Origin: Ruminococcaceae bacterium UBA7135
GTDB taxonomy: Bacteria; Bacillota; Clostridia; Oscillospirales; Ruminococcaceae
Assembly (NCBI GenBank): GCA_002492075.1
Contig: DKXD01000001.1
Location: 1-9,329, forward strand
Length of the DNA stretch: 9,329 bases
Reading direction: 5' to 3'
Positions 5,552 through 9,329 of this stretch are shown here, piece after piece (position 1 is the stretch's first letter; each line of letters starts with the position of its first letter). The notes under the pieces are model-generated. The model was not told the DNA's origin. It saw only the letters and a program-made list of their open reading frames with translations, and made no database searches. The position numbers were made by a program, and so were the translations under genes.

Positions 5552-6223
5552 TTATGTATGCGGATTTACTGTATCCCAATCCTCCGCGTCATACGCGCCG
5601 ATAAGCCAGTTGAAGCCCTTGTGCTGCTCCCACACCACATCGGAGAACAAATCTCCCATTATTGAGGGGTTGTTTTTCACGCGAGCCTCAACGCAAGCCC
5701 AGTTCATACGGTAAATCAAGTCCGTGGCGTCCAGAATTTCGCTTAAGGAACGCATTTTGACGTTCTTCATAATGTCCGGAAAGTCCTTGCACACCGACAG
5801 CATAAATATCTGCTTTGTAGTGTCGGTCATCTCGGCGGGGTAGGGGAGCTTTTTGATAAATCCGCACGCCCAGAACAGCGATACGCACATCTCCAGCCGC
5901 CACTGCATTTCGTTGGCTTCTTGCTGCGGTATCTGAACGCACAACTCGGGGTCGAAGTACGGCTTTTCATCATCGGTAAGTTCGCCGCGCAAGCCGAAAC
6001 GATCCAATATCGGGGCAAAGAAATTCATGCTTTCCAACGCGTTGTTGTCGTTGAGAATATCGATAGCGATCTGCGCGGTCAAAAGCGCCGTAACACCGCG
6101 CTTTACTATCTCCTCGGGTGTTTTGAGCACGGTCTCGTCCTCGTTCTTTATCCGAGAGAGAGTGGGATTTATCAGAATCTTGTGCTTTTTCAGAACCTTT
6201 TCCGAACGTTCTTTTCTGTCCAT
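5552..6223 (-). CDS. DUF4272 domain-containing protein
   Basis: The 223-aa cytoplasmic protein matches the DUF4272 layout from memory: an N-terminal RKERSEKVLKKHKILINP (3-20), then KTPEEIVKRGVTALL (34-48), a central WRLEMCVSLFWACGFIKKLP (108-127), the helix SEILDATDLIYRMNWACVEAR (161-181), and a C-terminal VVWEQHKGFNWLIG...WDTVNPHT (196-223). No catalytic motif is known for the family. It often occurs in variable regions near immunity-type proteins, and here it follows Imm42-like and SUKH-like genes, which hints at, but does not show, a related role. The start ATG 6223 has AAGGAG 5 nt before it; the frame could extend to 6259 but without a better site. No signal peptide or membrane segment is seen. 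tcdA follows after 11 nt. Confidence 0.82.
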   Translation of the reverse strand: MDRKERSEKVLKKHKILINPTLSRIKNEDETVLKTPEEIVKRGVTALLTAQIAIDILNDNNALESMNFFAPILDRFGLRGELTDDEKPYFDPELCVQIPQQEANEMQWRLEMCVSLFWACGFIKKLPYPAEMTDTTKQIFMLSVCKDFPDIMKNVKMRSLSEILDATDLIYRMNWACVEARVKNNPSIMGDLFSDVVWEQHKGFNWLIGAYDAEDWDTVNPHT

Positions 6224-6463
6224 AATTACTCCTTTTGGCTTTGTGTTCCCGAATTTCAAGCGTCCGCACTCGCTGCCGCGTTATCGAACCGCTTTCGGAC
6301 GTGGATTTTCGCCCGAAAAATGCGTGGATTTGGCTTTGTATTCACGCTTAATAGAGACGATGCAGAACGCCGCATTAACGAAACGGCTTTGAAATGCGGA
6401 ATTTCGATTTGATAAAATGTTAAAAACAAACAAACTGGCTTTATAATGCGCATTTATCATCGC
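6224..6463. repeat. 240-nt non-coding spacer with short repeats
   Basis: No convincing gene is present; the open frames here lack ribosome binding sites and family features. The stretch holds repeated units. TTTGGCTTTGTGTTCCCG (6234-6251) recurs as TTTGGCTTTGTATTCACG (6329-6346, 16 of 18 identical). GGCTTTGAAATGCG (6385-6398) recurs as GGCTTTATAATGCG (6437-6450, 12 of 14). CGTGGATTT occurs at 6300 and 6323. There is also an inverted pair CGTCCG/CGGACG (6261-6266 and 6296-6301) and a 10-bp palindrome AATGCGCATT (6445-6454). A TTGACA (6483-6478, minus) lies in the end of the SUKH gene, with only a weak -10 candidate (GATAAA) 19 nt later. No strong promoter or terminator could be assigned, so the DUF4272-tcdA transcript start is unresolved. 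Confidence 0.45.
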
Positions 6464-6982
6464 TTAATTTTTGAACTTGTCAAGAAATTCCTGCGCGCTG
6501 TCGGCTATTATGCCGTAAGGGTTTTCCTCATAAACGTCATAGTAGCCGTACTCAATATCGCACCACTCAAACCGTCCGGTATCGTTGTTGAAAATCATGT
6601 AGAGCTGTCCAATATTTATAAAAAGCTGTCCTATCAGAGCACGCCGTCCGAGATCATTGCCGCCCGTCCAATCACCGAAAAACGCGTCTTGGAAAAAGCG
6701 GCACACATAGTCGGTTTCCGTGTTTTCCGGCACCCAAAGCTCAAATTGACAGTTTGGAAATTTGCCGTTGCTGTCCTCAAGCCAATCTTCCTTGTTTACA
6801 TATTCCTTGACGAATTCGTGCGGATCATACCTCATAGTACCCTCAACCTTTTTCGCGGTGATCCTCGAATAAAGGTCTTTTAGGTTATCGTGCAAGGAAA
6901 AGCCCAAGTTTTTCTCAACCGCCGCCCAGTCTATTTTAAGGGTGTTTGGCGCGGTGCTTTTCCAATCGTCTATTTTAGCCAT
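6464..6982 (-). CDS. SUKH (SMI1/KNR4)-family-like protein, putative immunity protein
   Basis: The 172-aa soluble protein fits the SUKH pattern: an N-terminal helix with WAAVEKNLGFSLHDNLKDLY (19-38), a central beta-rich region with aromatic residues, the strand pair IGQLFINIGQLYMIF (117-131) followed by a Gly-Arg-Phe-Glu-Trp turn, and a C-terminal helix DSAQEFLDKF (161-170). SUKH proteins act mainly as immunity proteins that bind and block nuclease and other toxins of contact-dependent and polymorphic systems, though orphan copies are common. ATG 6982 has AAGGAGA 5 nt upstream. The start overlaps the stop of the Imm42-like gene by 8 nt (ATGGCTAA), so the two are translationally coupled. No toxin lies next to it. 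The family call rests on pattern recognition and the target is unknown. Confidence 0.62.
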   Translation of the reverse strand: MAKIDDWKSTAPNTLKIDWAAVEKNLGFSLHDNLKDLYSRITAKKVEGTMRYDPHEFVKEYVNKEDWLEDSNGKFPNCQFELWVPENTETDYVCRFFQDAFFGDWTGGNDLGRRALIGQLFINIGQLYMIFNNDTGRFEWCDIEYGYYDVYEENPYGIIADSAQEFLDKFKN

Positions 6983-7484
6983 GTTGTTCTCCTTGAATTT
7001 CGTTGTGATAATATTCCGAAAACTTATCGCGAAGATCTGTGAATTCGCTGAGCGTTATCCTTGTGGAATTTACAAGCTCAAAACTTTCCCGATTTTCCCA
7101 ATGCCCAATAAGAACGCGTACATTTTCCCCATTGCTCACCGCGAAGATGTCATAACCCCAATCTCCGATCTCATAATATTCAATATCATAGCGATAATCC
7201 TCGTCCGCGTCCTCATCATCCGTGAAATACTCGGGAAAGCGCAGCCGCCGAAGCTCCGCGAAAAGCTCATCATCGGGAAGCGCGTATAACCGTTCGTCTT
7301 TTGGCGGGTTTGTGAACGCATAGTCAAACAGCGACCACAGATCGGAAAGCGTAGTCGTGTACAGCTTTTTCGGGAACATTTCGCCGTTTACATAAATATA
7401 CAGCAAGCCGTTTACAAAGCCGTCGCACCATTCGGGGACTTTCTCTATCAAAAATGCGAATCTGTCGGGTATGCCGATAAGCAT
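6975..7484 (-). CDS. Imm42-like immunity protein
   Basis: The 169-aa acidic soluble protein opens with MLIGIPDRFAFLIEKVPEW and continues GLLYIYVNGEMFPKKLYTTTL (26-46). This recalls the Imm42 opening, in which a short Gly-Asp/x-Pro-x-x-Phe-Ala strand precedes a small beta sheet. A strongly acidic patch (DDEDADEDYRYDIEYYE, about 89-105) could mimic nucleic acid, as in many nuclease-blocking immunity proteins. The C-terminus is a helix (SEFTDLRDKFSEYYHNEI). The start ATG 7484 has GGAG 9 nt upstream, and the stop TAA (6977-6975) lies inside the start of the SUKH-like gene. The nuclease-fold gene ends 54 nt upstream. The Imm42 assignment comes from the remembered family pattern; the toxin it would block is not in view. 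Confidence 0.55.
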   Translation of the reverse strand: MLIGIPDRFAFLIEKVPEWCDGFVNGLLYIYVNGEMFPKKLYTTTLSDLWSLFDYAFTNPPKDERLYALPDDELFAELRRLRFPEYFTDDEDADEDYRYDIEYYEIGDWGYDIFAVSNGENVRVLIGHWENRESFELVNSTRITLSEFTDLRDKFSEYYHNEIQGEQHG

Positions 7485-7538
7485 ATTAACTCACTCCAAT
7501 TCTGATTTAATCCGCTAATACAAATAGTGGTTTTCCAA

Positions 7539-8195
7539 CTAAATTATTTTCCAAACAAAGGATACCAAATTATAATACTTATAATTATATTTCCCAAAAA
7601 ATATATCCTTCATATTGCATACATAATAAGCCAAATCAGGAAATTCTCTATCGGGAAAATAGTTTATGCAATATTTATTCAGAAAGCTCTCATTTGAATA
7701 AGGGTCTTTCGCACCGGCTGTGTAACTGCGGAGAATATCATTTTTTATACCAGTTTTTTCCCATACATCTGCTAAAATAACACCGTAGCAATGATTGATT
7801 TTTGACAGCTCAATTCTTTTATTTCCTTGTACATTTTCATTTCGCAATTCCGATGCAAAGTCATAAATTCGATTTATATCTTTTACAACTTCTTTTACTT
7901 TTCCGTTATCGTTTTTAAATCGTTTAGCTTCCAATATCAACATATCGCCAACAGTTTCATTTATGATAACTGCGTCAACATGAAGATTGTTTCTTTTACC
8001 AAACTGCATTTCAAACCAGCTAACTACTGTTTCGTCGGCAATGTTAGCCACCGTTTCATATGCTTTGGAAAAATTAACGGAAAGATTTCTTTCGGGAAAT
8101 CCGGTACTGTTTTTTGCCGGATAGATATTGCTTAAAATAGTCTTATAAATTTTGCTGTAATGCTTGAAAACTTCACATTGCCGTTTTGTATCCAT
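7539..8195 (-). CDS. PD-(D/E)XK nuclease-fold-like protein, AT-rich
   Basis: I do not recognise a named family for this 218-aa protein. Its middle part fits a PD-(D/E)XK nuclease core: a helix with Glu62 (SWFEMQF), then HVDAVIINE with Asp74 in a strand, then MLILEAKRF with Glu89-x-Lys91. Such a core cuts DNA in restriction, repair and some toxin enzymes, but is also found in inactive or regulatory proteins. The remainder is a Lys/Asn/Tyr-rich helical part with no membrane segment. The gene is visibly richer in A/T than pyrD upstream and the genes downstream, a sign of recent acquisition. ATG 8195 has no clear ribosome binding site, and the pyrD stop is only 17 nt away, so it may be read on the pyrimidine transcript by re-initiation. 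The stop is TAG at 7539-7541. It could be a defence nuclease, a toxin or an immunity-island component; the choice is open. Confidence 0.6.
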   Translation of the reverse strand: MDTKRQCEVFKHYSKIYKTILSNIYPAKNSTGFPERNLSVNFSKAYETVANIADETVVSWFEMQFGKRNNLHVDAVIINETVGDMLILEAKRFKNDNGKVKEVVKDINRIYDFASELRNENVQGNKRIELSKINHCYGVILADVWEKTGIKNDILRSYTAGAKDPYSNESFLNKYCINYFPDREFPDLAYYVCNMKDIFFGKYNYKYYNLVSFVWKII

Positions 8196-8212
8196 AATGT
8201 TTATCTACGTTC

Positions 8213-9124
8213 TTACCAGTCTTGGCACTGCCCCACGATTTCGGACAGGCTCTTAATGTCGTTTTTCTCCATATACTCGGCGATACCGTCAATGACCTTA
8301 AGCGGCGAGTACGGGTCGGAGAAGATCGCCGTACCTATCTGCACGGCGCACGCTCCCGCCAGCATCATCTCTATCGCGTCTTCCCATGTGGAGATACCGC
8401 CCATTCCGATTATCGGGATATTGACCGCCTTATAGCATTGGTGGACCATTCTCACCGCAACGGGGAACACCGCAGGACCCGAAAGTCCTCCCATATTGTT
8501 CTTGAGGATAGGACGGCGCGTTTTAATGTCGATACGCATACCCAAAAGCGTATTGATAAGCGAGATAGCGTCCGCGCCCTCGGCTTCGACCGCCTTTGCG
8601 ATCATCGTAATATCGGTGACGTTCGGGGTGAGCTTGACGATCAGCGGCTTTGAAGTCGCATTGCGGACGGCTCTTGTTACCTCGCTTGCTCCCTCGGGAG
8701 TAACGCCCCATGTCGCTCCGCCTGCCTTGACGTTCGGACAGGAGATGTTCAGCTCTATCATATCGACGCTCGACGCGTCCAAAGCCTCCGCTGCCGCGAT
8801 ATAATCATCGACGGTCGCTCCCGCGACGTTCGCTATTATAACGTTTCCCTCTTCTTTCAAAGTGGGAAGATAGTAGTCAATAAATCCATGAACTCCAATA
8901 TTCTGAAGTCCGACGGAGTTGAGAATACCCGAATAAGTCTCCGCGATACGCGGCGGCGGATTGCCGAGCTTCGGTTCAATAGTCATTCCCTTGCAGGAAA
9001 TTCCGCCCAGCTTTGAGATAGGGTAGAGGTCGGTGTAGCATTCGCCGTTGCCGTACGTTCCCGAAGCCGCTATAACGGGGTTAGGAAATTCCACGCCCGC
9101 AATTCTTACGCTCATATCAACCAT
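8213..9124 (-). CDS. pyrD: Dihydroorotate dehydrogenase B, catalytic FMN subunit PyrD
   Basis: PyrD oxidises dihydroorotate to orotate, the fourth step of pyrimidine synthesis. In the class 1B enzyme, electrons pass from FMN in PyrD to the iron-sulfur and FAD centres of PyrK and on to NAD+. The 303-aa TIM-barrel protein shows N-terminal NPVIAASGTYG (15-25), a Lys at 45 for FMN/substrate contact, NSVGLQN (69-75), ELNISCPN (124-131) with the catalytic base Cys129 (Cys marks class 1), VKLTPN (163-168), and the phosphate-binding IIGMGGI (238-244) plus VQIGTA (261-266). It starts at ATG 9124, which overlaps the pyrK stop by 8 nt (ATGGTTGA), with AGGAGGTG 7 nt upstream inside pyrK. The pair is thus translationally coupled, which suits a 1:1 complex. 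The usual pyr genes do not follow; an unrelated gene does. Confidence 0.96.
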   Translation of the reverse strand: MVDMSVRIAGVEFPNPVIAASGTYGNGECYTDLYPISKLGGISCKGMTIEPKLGNPPPRIAETYSGILNSVGLQNIGVHGFIDYYLPTLKEEGNVIIANVAGATVDDYIAAAEALDASSVDMIELNISCPNVKAGGATWGVTPEGASEVTRAVRNATSKPLIVKLTPNVTDITMIAKAVEAEGADAISLINTLLGMRIDIKTRRPILKNNMGGLSGPAVFPVAVRMVHQCYKAVNIPIIGMGGISTWEDAIEMMLAGACAVQIGTAIFSDPYSPLKVIDGIAEYMEKNDIKSLSEIVGQCQDW

Positions 9125-9329
9125 TGAACTTCACCTCCTCCGCCTTGAACACGGGACCGTCTTTGCAGACCCTCGAATAAAACTCCTTGCCGTTGCGAAC
9201 GGTCATGCATGAGCATACCACGCACGCGCCAACGCCGCAGCCCATTCGCTGCTCCAGAGATACCTGACACGGCACTTTATACAGTTCGCACATTTTGACT
9301 ACCGCTTTCAGCATGGGTTCGGGACCGCA
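9117..9329 (-). CDS. pyrK: Dihydroorotate dehydrogenase B electron-transfer subunit PyrK, C-terminal part only
   Basis: Only the last 70 codons lie in the window; the frame runs off the right edge with CGPEPMLKAV, the end of the ferredoxin-reductase-like FAD/NAD domain. The visible cysteines (GCGVGACVVCSC, then SRVCKDGPVF) make the [2Fe-2S] cluster pattern C-x4-C-x2-C-x15-C typical of PyrK. The subunit takes electrons from PyrD and reduces NAD+. The stop TGA (9119-9117) is within the start of pyrD. Confidence 0.94.
   Translation of the reverse strand, partial: CGPEPMLKAVVKMCELYKVPCQVSLEQRMGCGVGACVVCSCMTVRNGKEFYSRVCKDGPVFKAEEVKFNG

Noticed and set aside
5541..5579. TTG start for TcdA giving 13 additional residues
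   Set aside because: Its GGAGG is almost in contact with the TTG and it would overlap the DUF4272 stop; ATG 5540 has a well-spaced GGAG and fits the family N-terminus.
6256..6453. 65-codon minus-strand frame in the spacer before DUF4272
   Set aside because: No ribosome binding site, an Arg/Ser-rich sequence without domain features, and its DNA contains the short repeats; treated as non-coding.
8196..8260. Promoter between pyrD and the nuclease-fold gene
   Set aside because: Only a weak TAGATA-like sequence and no -35 box were found; read-through from pyrD explains expression better.

Overview
The window looks like chromosome from a Gram-positive anaerobe of the class Clostridia, probably a Ruminococcaceae/Oscillospirales-type gut bacterium. 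The grounds are a PyrK-PyrD class 1B dihydroorotate dehydrogenase, a CsoR-controlled CopA, BspA-like leucine-rich-repeat lipoproteins, strong AGGAGG-type ribosome binding sites, sigma-A promoters and occasional TTG starts. The lineage is inferred from gene content and style; no marker gene proves it.

Layout. On the + strand, positions 1-956 carry two small exported proteins of unknown function, ended by a strong intrinsic terminator at 1003-1038. Everything else is on the minus strand and is read from the right edge leftward. At the right edge are the end of pyrK and all of pyrD (overlapping by 8 nt). Directly behind pyrD, 17 nt after its stop, comes an accessory block: an AT-rich gene with a PD-(D/E)XK-like nuclease motif, an Imm42-like immunity protein, a SUKH (SMI1/KNR4)-like protein overlapping it by 8 nt, a 240-nt spacer with short repeats, and then a DUF4272 protein followed 11 nt later by a tcdA-type tRNA dehydratase gene. 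Next is a promoter-driven BspA-like lipoprotein gene that appears broken by a single-base frameshift. Last is a complete copper-efflux operon, csoR-copA.

The copper operon is the best-resolved unit. A consensus promoter (TTGACA, 17-nt spacer, TATAAT) has a textbook CsoR operator inside its spacer. csoR encodes the C-H-C copper ligand set and its stop codon overlaps the ribosome binding site of copA, which begins with TTG. CopA is a full Cu(I) P1B-ATPase with an N-terminal metal-binding domain and, unusually, a CopZ-like chaperone domain fused to its C-terminus. Inside copA, in frame, an AAGGAGG site sits 8 nt before an ATG that would release exactly that domain as a free 67-residue CopZ. One gene could therefore yield both pump-chaperone fusion and free chaperone. 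This is the most interesting observation in the window.

The second point of interest is the block behind pyrD. It gathers families known from polymorphic-toxin immunity loci (Imm42, SUKH) and a nuclease-fold protein, with no toxin visible, and without an obvious promoter of its own. It reads as a small polyimmunity or defence-type island parked behind a housekeeping operon. No rRNA, tRNA, CRISPR array, transposase or integrase was seen.
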